DNA of 5,211 nucleotides from Limnohabitans sp. (GTDB lineage: Bacteria; Pseudomonadota; Gammaproteobacteria; Burkholderiales; Burkholderiaceae_C), in the NCBI GenBank assembly GCA_015657605.1, contig JACDQO010000018.1:1-5211 (forward strand). The letters run 5' to 3'. The position numbers were made by a program, and so were the translations under genes. The stretch's first letter is position 1. Every line of letters starts with the position of its first letter. Shown here piece by piece: positions 1 to 5,211 of the stretch. The notes beneath the pieces are model-generated. The model saw only the letters and a program-made list of their open reading frames with translations. It was not told where the DNA came from and searched no databases.

Positions 1-33
1 AAGGCTAAGGTTCTACCATTAAACTACTCCCGC
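1..33 (-). tRNA. tRNA-Gly, probable TCC anticodon, 5' half only
   Basis: Read on the minus strand, the 33 bases begin with GCGGGAG, then TA, a D-arm containing AATGGTAGAAC, and the 5' strand of an anticodon stem (TTAGC) followed by CT and a single T before the window ends. This closely matches the 5' half of bacterial tRNA-Gly(TCC), as in the E. coli glyT type. The last base visible would be the first anticodon base, T, which agrees with TCC, but the other two anticodon bases are outside the window. It follows tRNA-Tyr by 87 bp on the same strand, the order found in the tRNA cluster ahead of tufB in E. coli. The identity is inferred from half a molecule; that it is a tRNA is near certain. Confidence 0.82.
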
Positions 34-70
34 ACTGATTGAACCGCACGAGTGAATGCGGCGCCAATGC

Positions 71-87
71 TTGGAAACCATTTCCAA
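71..87. repeat. Perfect 7-bp inverted repeat in the tRNA-Tyr/tRNA-Gly spacer
   Basis: TTGGAAA (71-77) and TTTCCAA (81-87) are exact reverse complements separated by 3 bases. In the transcript this forms a 7-bp hairpin with a 3-nt loop, between the 3' end of tRNA-Tyr and the 5' end of tRNA-Gly. No U-run follows, so it does not look like an intrinsic terminator. A weaker 5-bp stem with an 8-nt loop follows at 44-61, nearer tRNA-Gly. They could be structure in the spacer of a polycistronic tRNA precursor, relevant to RNase processing; that role is inference. Confidence 0.5.
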
Positions 88-120
88 TTGCTCAAATCAA
101 GCCGGCTTTCGCCAGTTTGC

Positions 121-206
121 TGGTGGAGGAGACTGGATTCGAACCAGTGTAGGCGTAAGCCAACAGATTTACAGTCTGCCCCCTTTAGCCACTCGGGCAC
201 CCCTCC
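121..206 (-). tRNA. tRNA-Tyr (anticodon GTA)
   Basis: This is a complete 86-nt tRNA with an encoded CCA end. The acceptor strand GGAGGGG pairs with CTCCTCC (one G-T pair), followed by A73 and CCA. The anticodon stem GCAGA/TCTGT encloses the 7-base loop CTGTAAA, with anticodon GTA at 172-170. A long variable arm, with GGC pairing to GCC, marks it as a class II tRNA, as expected for bacterial tyrosine tRNA. The T-arm has the standard GGTTCGAATCC. It lies 60 bp after the ung stop codon, behind its own promoter, and 87 bp before the partial tRNA-Gly on the same strand, so the two are probably co-transcribed. Confidence 0.97.
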
Positions 207-221
207 AGAAGCGAGTCTTAG

Positions 222-250
222 ATTATGCCATCTTTTGCGGCAGAGCGCAA
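222..250 (-). promoter_or_regulatory. Probable sigma70 promoter of the tRNA-Tyr/tRNA-Gly unit
   Basis: On the minus strand there is a -10 box CATAAT (227-222, five of six to TATAAT) and a -35-like TTGCGC (250-245, three of six to TTGACA) separated by exactly 17 bp. Transcription would start near 210-215, only a few bases ahead of the tRNA-Tyr acceptor strand at 206. The site fits into the 60-bp gap between the ung stop and the tRNA and does not overlap either gene. The weak -35 is the main doubt; strong stable-RNA promoters are usually nearer to consensus there. Confidence 0.65.
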
Positions 251-266
251 GTTGGCACTGAACTTT

Positions 267-1027
267 TCACCAGGCGATGGGTTTTCTGCCGGTTTGGGCC
301 GCAAAAAGCTGGGCGATTGCGAAATGCCCGCAACCGATAAAAGGCAAGGGCGGGCGCAAAGCGGACAGTGGCGAGGGGTGATTGGCCTCAAGGATCAAAT
401 GCCGAGATGACCCCGCCACGGCTTCCACGATTTTTTTCTTGGCCTGCGCGTGCGCGCCCCACAACATGAACACAACAGGCTTGGGGCTTTGGGCCACAGC
501 GGTGACCAGGGCATCGGTTAGCACCTCCCAGCCCCAGCCGGCGTGGCTGCCGGCCTGTCCCGCCTCCACTGTCAAGCAGGTGTTGAGCAGCAAAACACCC
601 TGCTGAGCCCATCGTACCAAGGACCCATCGGCGGGAGTTGGCACCCCAAGGCTTTGCTGAAGCTCCTTGAAGATATTGCGCAAACTGGGCGGGATGCGCA
701 CCCCGTGGTCGCCACAAAGGCCAAGCCATGCGCCTGACCCGGGCCATGGTAGGGGTCTTGACCCAATATGACGACGCCGACTTGGTCCAGGGGTGTCAAG
801 CTCAGCGCTTTGAATGGATCGGGCGGGTAAATGGTTTGTCCCGCCGACAAAGCCTCGTTGAGGCGCAAGGACAAAGCCCGCCCCGACTCACTGTTCAATA
901 AGTCTTGCACGAGTGGGGCCCAGCCCGCATCCAAGGCCGACAGGTCTGGCGGCCAGCTTGCCAATCGGTTGACCCCCAAGGGGGCATCGCCCCAATCCAG
1001 CGATTGTTGGGCCAGCTGAGATGACAT
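267..1027 (-). CDS. ung: Uracil-DNA glycosylase, family 1, with an apparent -1 frameshift
   Basis: The enzyme excises uracil from DNA by cleaving the N-glycosidic bond, starting base-excision repair of deaminated cytosine or misincorporated dUMP. Two reading frames together give one family 1 UNG. The N-terminal frame carries [11 protein letters not shown] and the water-activating motif [13 protein letters not shown] (catalytic Asp about residue 91), and runs true to V105 (codon at 715-713). The C-terminal frame then carries [45 protein letters not shown] and HPSPLSA (catalytic His about 217). One added base gives [10 protein letters not shown] at the join and a 253-residue protein, against 229 in E. 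coli. As written, translation ends at 572 after 46 out-of-frame residues and the product lacks the HPSPLS loop. The ATG start shares its A with the trpC stop (TGATG). No Shine-Dalgarno sequence is visible, so initiation probably relies on coupling to trpC. Confidence 0.93.
711..715 (-). other. Frameshift point in ung (one base apparently missing)
   Basis: On the coding strand, the frame for the N-terminal half reads GTG GCG ACC ACG GGG TGC. The C-terminal half needs GTG CGC ATC. Adding one G to the GG run that follows the T of GTG (the plus-strand CC at 712-713) gives GTG GGC GAC CAC GGG GTG CGC, translating as VGDHGVR. This is a natural UNG sequence between the GLAF and IPPSL motifs. The exact base lost is inferred, but the change of frame in this interval is directly visible. 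Confidence 0.88.
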
Positions 1028-1814
1028 CAGGCAAAGAGCTTGGCCAAAGCCTCACCCGGCTCGTCCGCCCGCATGAAGGCCTCGCCCACCAAAAAGGCAT
1101 GGACCTTGGCCTCGCGCATGCGGCGAACATCGTCTGGTGTTTGAATCCCGCTTTCGGTGATCAACAGGCGATCAGCAGGCACGTCGGGCAACATGTCCAA
1201 AGTGGTCTGCAGTGAAACCTCGAAGGTTTTCAGGTTGCGGTTGTTGATGCCGACAAGACGGGTTTTGAGTTTCAGCGCTCGGTCCAGTTCGGCGCGGTCA
1301 TGCACTTCAACCAAGACCGCCATGTCCAAGCTGCGGGCCACGGCCTCCATGTCGGCCATCTGGGCATCGTCCAAGCAAGCTGCGATGAGCAAAACCGCAT
1401 CGGCCCCCATGGCTCTGGCTTCATAGATTTGATAAGCATCGATCATGAAGTCTTTGCGCAAGACCGGCAGGTCACAACTGGCACGCGCCTGCTTGAGGAA
1501 ATCGACGCTGCCCTGGAAAACTGCTTGTCGGTCAGCACCGACAGGCTCGCTGCGCCGAATTCGGCATAGCTCTGGGCGATGTCGGCCGGAATGAACTCGG
1601 CCCGCAAAACACCTTTGGAGGGGCTGGCTTTTTTGATTTCCGCAATCACCGCCGCTTGACCCGCAGCGATCTTGGCACGCATGGCGCCCTCAAAGTCTCG
1701 CGTGAGGACACGGCTTTCGGCATCGGCCCGCACCACATCCAAGGGCTTGTGCCGGAGAGAGGCGGCCACTTCTTCGCGCTTGACCGCCACAATTTTGTCC
1801 AAGATGTCCGTCAT
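1027..1814 (-). CDS. trpC: Indole-3-glycerol-phosphate synthase, with an apparent -1 frameshift
   Basis: The enzyme closes the ring of CdRP to indole-3-glycerol phosphate, the fourth chemical step from chorismate to tryptophan, on a TIM barrel. The first frame starts at ATG 1814 ([16 protein letters not shown]) and contains the strand-1 motif [11 protein letters not shown] (Glu59, Lys61). It breaks after LSVLTDKQF (residue 99). The second frame resumes with [10 protein letters not shown] and contains LRKDFMID (Lys121), VEVHD (Glu170), GINNRNL (Asn191), TESGI (Glu221) and the phosphate-binding LVGEAFM. Adding one base gives 262 residues, normal for a monofunctional TrpC with no TrpF domain. 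As written, translation ends at 1443 after 123 residues, without most catalytic residues. The start lies 55 bp after trpD with only a purine-rich GAAAGAAAAG ahead of it. The stop shares a base with the ung ATG. Confidence 0.94.
1517..1520 (-). other. Frameshift point in trpC (one base apparently missing from a T run)
   Basis: The coding strand reads AAG CAG TTT TCC AGG GCA, giving DKQFSRA and then unrelated residues up to a stop at 1443. A fifth T in the run gives CAG TTT TTC CAG GGC AGC, that is QFFQGS, and restores a perfect TrpC frame to the natural stop at 1027. The run of four A on the plus strand (1517-1520) is thus probably a run of five. Loss of one base from a short homopolymer is a typical read or consensus error, though it is also a common real mutation. 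Confidence 0.9.
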
Positions 1815-1832
1815 GTCTTTTCTTTCTGTCTG

Positions 1833-1856
1833 GGGTCTGAGGCGCCGAGGGTCTGA
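1833..1856. repeat. Two direct 8-bp repeats in the trpD-trpC gap
   Basis: GGGTCTGA occurs at 1833-1840 and again at 1849-1856, 16 bp apart start to start, with a GGCGCC palindrome (1841-1846) in the 8-bp spacer. They fill much of the 55-bp gap between the trpD stop and the trpC start, the longest non-coding stretch inside the trp cluster. No -10/-35 pair or terminator was seen there. They could be chance or a binding site; nothing in the window supports a function. Confidence 0.4.
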
Positions 1857-1869
1857 ATGGAAGCTGGCC

Positions 1870-2898
1870 TCAAGCCGCTCTTTGTCCAAAGGCCACAAAT
1901 TGCGCCAGCTTGGCCTTGGCGGCGCCCGATTCGATGGCCACCCTGGCGCGGTCCAGGCCGTCTGCGATGCTGCTGGCCACATTGGCCGCGTACAAGGCAG
2001 CGCCCGCATTGATCATGACAATGTCGCGCGCTGCGCCGGGCTGATTGTCCAGCACCCCACGCAACATGGCCATCGACTCCTCGGGCGTGTCCACTTTCAA
2101 GGCACGGTTGCTGGACATGGTCAGGCCAAAGTCTTCGGGGTGGATTTCGTATTCGGTGATCTGGCCATTTTTGAGCTCGCCCACCAAAGTGGCTGCGCCC
2201 AAGCTGATCTCGTCCATGCCGTCGCGGCCGTACACCACCACCGCGTGCTCGGCCCCCAAGCGTTGCAGGGCGCGAACCTGAATGCCCACCAGGTCGGAGT
2301 GGAACACGCCCATCAAGATGTTGGGCGCGCTGGCAGGATTGGTCAGGGGTCCGAGGATGTTGAACATGGTGCGCACACCCAGCTCTTTGCGCACAGGGGC
2401 CACGTTTTTCATGGCCGGGTGGTGGTTGGGCGCAAACATGAAACCAATGCCCACCTCTTCAATCGAGCGCGCAATCTGCTCTGGCGACAAATGGATGTTG
2501 CCGCCCAAAGCCTCCACCACATCGGCGCTGCCGGACTTGCTGCTCACGCTGCGCCCGCCATGCTTGGCGGTTTTGGCACCCGCCGCTGCGGCCACGAACA
2601 TGGCGCATGTCGAAATGTTGAAGGTGTGCGCACCATCGCCACCTGTGCCGACGATGTCGACCAGATGCCGCGGGTCGGCCACATGCACCTTGGTGGAAAA
2701 CTCTCGCATCACCTGCGCAGCAGCCGTGATCTCACCAATCGTTTCTTTTTTCACGCGCAATCCCGTGAGCAGCGAAGCCATCATGACGGGTGACAACTCA
2801 CCATTCATGATCATGCGCATGATGTGCAGCATCTCGTCATGGAAAATTTCGCGGTGCTCGATGGTGCGCTGCAGTGCTTCTTGAGGGGTGATGGGCAT
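1870..2898 (-). CDS. trpD: Anthranilate phosphoribosyltransferase
   Basis: The enzyme transfers the phosphoribosyl group of PRPP to anthranilate, giving N-(5-phosphoribosyl)anthranilate, the second step of the pathway, and acts as a cytosolic dimer. The 342-residue protein is full length. It opens with the helical N-terminal domain (about 1-75, with [19 protein letters not shown]). The PRPP-binding glycine loop VGTGGDG follows (83-89), then NIST (94-97), the [15 protein letters not shown] segment (112-126), NILGPLTNP (180-188) and GRDGMDE (224-230), whose Asp-Glu pair binds Mg2+. There is no sign of a fused TrpG domain. The ATG at 2898 is chosen because AGGA lies 7 nt upstream and the protein starts at the usual point of the family. 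The gene follows ltaE by 26 bp and precedes trpC by 55 bp, consistent with one operon. Confidence 0.97.
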   Translation of the reverse strand: MPITPQEALQRTIEHREIFHDEMLHIMRMIMNGELSPVMMASLLTGLRVKKETIGEITAAAQVMREFSTKVHVADPRHLVDIVGTGGDGAHTFNISTCAMFVAAAAGAKTAKHGGRSVSSKSGSADVVEALGGNIHLSPEQIARSIEEVGIGFMFAPNHHPAMKNVAPVRKELGVRTMFNILGPLTNPASAPNILMGVFHSDLVGIQVRALQRLGAEHAVVVYGRDGMDEISLGAATLVGELKNGQITEYEIHPEDFGLTMSSNRALKVDTPEESMAMLRGVLDNQPGAARDIVMINAGAALYAANVASSIADGLDRARVAIESGAAKAKLAQFVAFGQRAA

Positions 2899-2905
2899 GA
2901 CGTCG

Positions 2906-2909
2906 TCCT
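2906..2909 (-). promoter_or_regulatory. Ribosome binding site of trpD
   Basis: AGGA on the minus strand, 7 nt ahead of the ATG at 2898, lies in the 26-bp gap after ltaE. It supports the chosen start and shows that trpD can initiate independently of ltaE translation. Confidence 0.65.
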
Positions 2910-2924
2910 AAGGGAGATAGATTT

Positions 2925-3992
2925 TCAGTAGATACCTGAGGCGGATGATCCTGCGGCCTGGCTTGTCGATGGCTGGGCCATGAAGCGGCGAATGCAAGCG
3001 ATGGCAAAGTCGACGCCTGCAGCGTCCACATCCAGGTGCGTGACAAAACGCAGACCGATCAAACCCGTGGCCAAAACACCCTGGGCTTTGAGTTCGGCCA
3101 ACAAGGCGGGGCCTCGGCCATCGGCCACGTCCACAAACACGATGTTGGTTTGCGCAGAACGCACGCTCAGGCCCGGCAGGCCTTGCAAGCCCTGCGCCAG
3201 TCGCTGCGCCAGCGCATGGTCATCGGCCAATCGGTCGATGTGGTGATCCAAGGCGTGCAAAGCACCAGCGGCCAACAAGCCAGACTGTCGCATGCCGCCG
3301 CCCAAGACCTTGCGCCAACGCAGGGCCTTGGCAATCAGTTCACGTGAGCCACACAAAGCCGAGCCCACGGGTGCGCCCAAGCCCTTGCTGAAACACACGG
3401 ACACACTGTCGAAGTGGTCGACGATGCGGCGCACGCTGGCCGTGACCGATCCACCTTCGGCCTGTGCCACGGCGGCATTGAACAGTCGTGCGCCATCCAG
3501 ATGCACGGCCAAGCCATGCTTGCGTGCCAAGCCTGTGGCTTGCGCCAGGTAGTCTTGCGACATGGGGTGGCCGTTCCAGGTGTTTTCCAGCGCCAGCAGA
3601 CGGGTGCGGGCAAAGTGGCAATCGTTGGGCTTGATGGCTGCCGCGATGTCGGCCAGTGCCATTTCCCCCAAAGCGTTTTGGGTCAGCGGCTGCGGCTGGA
3701 TGCTGCCCAGCACGGCCGCGCCCCCACCCTCATAGCGGTAGGTGTGGGCGTTTTGCCCCACGATGTACTCGTCGCCACGCTCGCAATGCGCCATCAAGGC
3801 ACACAGATTGCTCTGCGTCCCAGTGGGCATGAACAGCGCCGCCTCTTTGCCGGTGATTTGCGCGATCCGTTCTTGCAAGGCGTTGACCGTGGGGTCATCG
3901 CCAAACACATCGTCGCCCAAAGGGGCGCGCAACATGGCTTCACGCATGGCTGCGGTGGGCTGCGTCACGGTGTCGCTGCGCAAATCAATCAT
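2925..3992 (-). CDS. ltaE: Low-specificity L-threonine aldolase (PLP-dependent)
   Basis: This family cleaves L-threonine and L-allo-threonine reversibly to glycine and acetaldehyde, using PLP (fold type I, aspartate aminotransferase superfamily). The 355-residue protein starts [13 protein letters not shown], the family hallmark. It continues with [15 protein letters not shown] (26-40), [13 protein letters not shown] (54-66) and a PLP-stacking His in [10 protein letters not shown] (about 83). [11 protein letters not shown] follows (Asp166, Arg169), then [15 protein letters not shown] with the Schiff-base lysine at about 203, and GGGMRQSG (231-238). The last 17 residues are a Ser/Ala-rich tail without family motifs. 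The ATG overlaps the trpG stop as ATGA, with GGAG 5 nt upstream inside trpG. The preference among threonine, allo-threonine and phenylserine cannot be read from the sequence. The place between trpG and trpD is unusual, because the enzyme has no step in tryptophan synthesis. Confidence 0.95.
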   Translation of the reverse strand: MIDLRSDTVTQPTAAMREAMLRAPLGDDVFGDDPTVNALQERIAQITGKEAALFMPTGTQSNLCALMAHCERGDEYIVGQNAHTYRYEGGGAAVLGSIQPQPLTQNALGEMALADIAAAIKPNDCHFARTRLLALENTWNGHPMSQDYLAQATGLARKHGLAVHLDGARLFNAAVAQAEGGSVTASVRRIVDHFDSVSVCFSKGLGAPVGSALCGSRELIAKALRWRKVLGGGMRQSGLLAAGALHALDHHIDRLADDHALAQRLAQGLQGLPGLSVRSAQTNIVFVDVADGRGPALLAELKAQGVLATGLIGLRFVTHLDVDAAGVDFAIACIRRFMAQPSTSQAAGSSASGIY

Positions 3993-4570
3993 GGCCGCTC
4001 CAGAAAGTTCTTGAGCATGGCATGGCCATGCTCGGTGAGGATGGATTCGGGGTGGAACTGCACACCTTCGATGTCGAGCTCGTTGTGGCGCACGCCCATG
4101 ATCTCGCCGTCATCGGTCCAGGCGGTGACTGTCAGGCAGGGCGGGCAAGTGGCACGCTCAATGGCCAAGGAGTGGTAGCGGTTGACGGTGAACTGTTGGG
4201 GCAGGCCCGCGAACACGCCTTCTTGCGTGGTGGTGATGACACTGGTCTTGCCGTGCATCAATTCTTGAGCCCGAACGATCTTGCCGGCAAAGGCCGCGCC
4301 AATGCTCTGGTGCCCGAGGCACACACCCAAAATGGGCAGCTTGCCTGCGAAATGTTGAATCGCAGACACCGAAATGCCCGCCTCGGCTGGCGAACATGGG
4401 CCGGGTGAAATCACCAAGCGGTCAGGCTGGCGGGCCGCAATGCCTTCCAGGGTGATTTCGTCATTGCGAAACACCTCGACCTCCGCGCCCAGCTCGCCAA
4501 AGTACTGCACGATGTTGAAGGTGAACGAGTCGTAGTTGTCGACCATCAGGAGTTTGATTTTTTTCGCCAT
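3989..4570 (-). CDS. trpG: Anthranilate synthase component II (glutamine amidotransferase)
   Basis: TrpG hydrolyses glutamine and passes ammonia to TrpE for anthranilate synthesis. It is a class I amidotransferase of 193 residues from ATG 4570. It shows [16 protein letters not shown] near the N-terminus, ISPGPCSP (54-61) and the nucleophile elbow LGVCLGHQ with Cys84. MHGKTS, RYHSL and [14 protein letters not shown] (His173 and Glu175 of the triad) follow. Family proteins of this type often also serve as PabA for folate synthesis; the beta-proteobacterial enzyme may be shared, which cannot be judged here. ATG 4570 has GGAG 5 nt upstream and lies 2 nt after the trpE stop. A GTG at 4576, in frame and overlapping that stop as GTGA, also has AAGG 6 nt upstream and would add two residues. 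The gene ends in a 4-nt ATGA overlap with ltaE. Confidence 0.96.
   Translation of the reverse strand: MAKKIKLLMVDNYDSFTFNIVQYFGELGAEVEVFRNDEITLEGIAARQPDRLVISPGPCSPAEAGISVSAIQHFAGKLPILGVCLGHQSIGAAFAGKIVRAQELMHGKTSVITTTQEGVFAGLPQQFTVNRYHSLAIERATCPPCLTVTAWTDDGEIMGVRHNELDIEGVQFHPESILTEHGHAMLKNFLERP
3998..4001 (-). promoter_or_regulatory. Ribosome binding site of ltaE inside trpG
   Basis: GGAG on the minus strand, 5 nt ahead of the ATG at 3992, lies within the last codons of trpG (encoding LER). Together with the ATGA stop-start overlap it fixes the ltaE start and points to translational coupling of ltaE to trpG. Confidence 0.65.
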
Positions 4571-4572
4571 GA

Positions 4573-5211
4573 TCACTCCAAACCTTCTTCGACCAATTCG
4601 CTGGCCCGCAGCAAGGCACGCGCCTTGTGCTCGGTTTCACGCCACTCCATCTCGGGCACCGAATCGGCCACCACCCCGGCGGCAGCCTGCACATACAGGG
4701 TCTGGTCCTTGATGACGGCGGTGCGGATGGCAATCGCCACGTCCATGTCACCGGCATAGCTGATGTAACCGCAAGCGCCGCCATAAATGCCGCGCTTGAC
4801 CGGCTCGAACTGGTCGATCAACTCCATGGCGTGCACCTTGGGCGCACCTGTCAGGGTGCCCGCCGGGAAAGTGGCTTTGAGCACGTCCATGTTGCTCATG
4901 CCTTGGTTCAGCAGACCTTCAACGTTGCTCACGATGTGCATCACATGGCTGTAGCGCTCGACCACAAAAGCCTCGGTCACCTTGACGGAACCTATCTGGG
5001 CGATGCGGCCAATGTCGTTGCGCGCCAAGTCGATCAACATCACATGCTCGGCCCGCTCTTTAGGGTCGTTGATCAAGTCTTGCTCAGCCGCCTTGTCTTT
5101 TTCGGGCGTCGCGCCGCGTGGGCGTGTGCCCGCCAAGGGGCGGATGATGACTTTGGCGCCCTCTTCGGTAAGTTCTTGGCGGACCAAAATTTCGGGGCTG
5201 GCCCCGACGAC
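4573..5211 (-). CDS. trpE: Anthranilate synthase component I, C-terminal part (start outside window)
   Basis: TrpE makes anthranilate from chorismate, using ammonia delivered by TrpG; it is the committed step and the usual point of tryptophan feedback inhibition. The window holds the last 212 codons, open to the right edge, so roughly the N-terminal 280 or more residues of a family member of about 490-500 are missing. The visible part is the chorismate-binding domain: [21 protein letters not shown] (23-33 of the visible part), [15 protein letters not shown] (56-70) and [16 protein letters not shown] (84-99). [11 protein letters not shown] (115-125), [10 protein letters not shown] (141-150) and [14 protein letters not shown] (174-187) follow. 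Aminodeoxychorismate synthase (PabB) is the main alternative. The LARNDIGRI and [16 protein letters not shown] segments and the direct linkage to trpG-trpD-trpC favour TrpE. The regulatory LLES region that would confirm feedback control lies outside the window. Confidence 0.95.
   Translation of the reverse strand, partial: VVGASPEILVRQELTEEGAKVIIRPLAGTRPRGATPEKDKAAEQDLINDPKERAEHVMLIDLARNDIGRIAQIGSVKVTEAFVVERYSHVMHIVSNVEGLLNQGMSNMDVLKATFPAGTLTGAPKVHAMELIDQFEPVKRGIYGGACGYISYAGDMDVAIAIRTAVIKDQTLYVQAAAGVVADSVPEMEWRETEHKARALLRASELVEEGLE
4576..4579 (-). promoter_or_regulatory. Ribosome binding site of trpG at the end of trpE
   Basis: GGAG on the minus strand, 5 nt ahead of ATG 4570, overlaps the last coding bases of trpE. 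Its final G is also the first base of the competing GTG start at 4576, so the motif favours the ATG. An AAGG at 4586-4583 could serve the GTG instead. Confidence 0.55.

Noticed and set aside
228..250. Intrinsic terminator of ung at the TTGCG/CGCAA stem
   Set aside because: The stem is only 5 bp and is followed by AAGATGG, not a U-run; it overlaps the -35 and spacer of the tRNA promoter.
52..410. Small plus-strand open frames across the tRNA genes and the end of ung
   Set aside because: They run across tRNA-Tyr and the conserved ung C-terminus with no motif or ribosome binding site.
705..720. Programmed frameshift in ung
   Set aside because: There is no slippery heptamer around GTG GCG ACC, and adding one G gives a natural UNG sequence.
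1510..1525. Programmed ribosomal frameshift in trpC at the T run
   Set aside because: The shift needed is -1, but slipping the UUU codon back one base re-pairs it with GUU, and no heptameric slippery site is present. TrpC is not known to use recoding, and the lost-base explanation gives a perfect family match.
1443..2009. A longer N-terminus for trpC reaching back into trpD
   Set aside because: The frame is open upstream of 1814, but the residues before MTDILDKI overlap trpD and resemble no TrpC extension; the family starts at this Met.
1672..2793. Long open frame on the plus strand (373 codons) opposite trpD and the start of trpC
   Set aside because: It is antisense to an unmistakable TrpD, its translation has no recognisable motif and is rich in His, Gly and Ala, as expected from the complement of GC-rich codons, and no ribosome binding site was seen.
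3414..4178. Plus-strand open frame of 254 codons across ltaE and the end of trpG
   Set aside because: It lies antisense to two clear genes and crosses their junction; the composition is that of a shadow frame in GC-rich DNA.
1..5211. CRISPR array, insertion sequence, phage, toxin-antitoxin or defence gene
   Set aside because: No spaced repeat series, transposase motif or paired terminal repeats were found; almost all bases belong to core metabolic, repair or tRNA genes.

Overview
The window looks like a piece of a GC-rich betaproteobacterial chromosome. The gene families and order fit Burkholderiales, probably Comamonadaceae; this rests on protein flavour and synteny recalled from memory, and the genus is not determined. 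Every gene lies on the minus strand and coding density is high, so transcription runs from the high to the low coordinates.

In transcription order the window holds: the C-terminal 212 codons of trpE (anthranilate synthase component I, cut by the window edge), trpG (component II, glutamine amidotransferase), a PLP-dependent low-specificity L-threonine aldolase (ltaE), trpD (anthranilate phosphoribosyltransferase), trpC (indole-3-glycerol-phosphate synthase), ung (uracil-DNA glycosylase), then tRNA-Tyr(GTA) and the 5' half of a second tRNA, most like tRNA-Gly(TCC), cut by the left edge. TrpE/G make anthranilate from chorismate, TrpD adds the phosphoribosyl group, and TrpC makes indole-3-glycerol phosphate. 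TrpF, TrpB and TrpA are not here. Gene junctions are tight: trpE-trpG is within 2 nt or overlapping, trpG-ltaE overlap as ATGA, ltaE-trpD are 26 bp apart, trpD-trpC 55 bp apart, and trpC-ung overlap as TGATG. This suggests one transcript with translational coupling. A good sigma70-type promoter sits in the 60 bp between ung and tRNA-Tyr, so the tRNA genes form a separate unit that in many proteobacteria continues into tRNA-Thr and tuf.

The main anomaly is that trpC and ung are each broken by an apparent loss of one base (near 1517-1520 and 712-713). Restoring one base in each gives complete, motif-perfect proteins of 262 and 253 residues. Two such lesions about 800 bp apart, in otherwise well-conserved genes and both in short runs of one base, look more like indel errors in the sequence than true gene decay, but the window alone cannot decide this.

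The second point of interest is the threonine aldolase gene embedded in a tryptophan operon. I saw no CRISPR array, insertion sequence, prophage, toxin-antitoxin or defence gene, and no evidence of an undescribed system. Apart from the anomalies listed, this is an ordinary core region.
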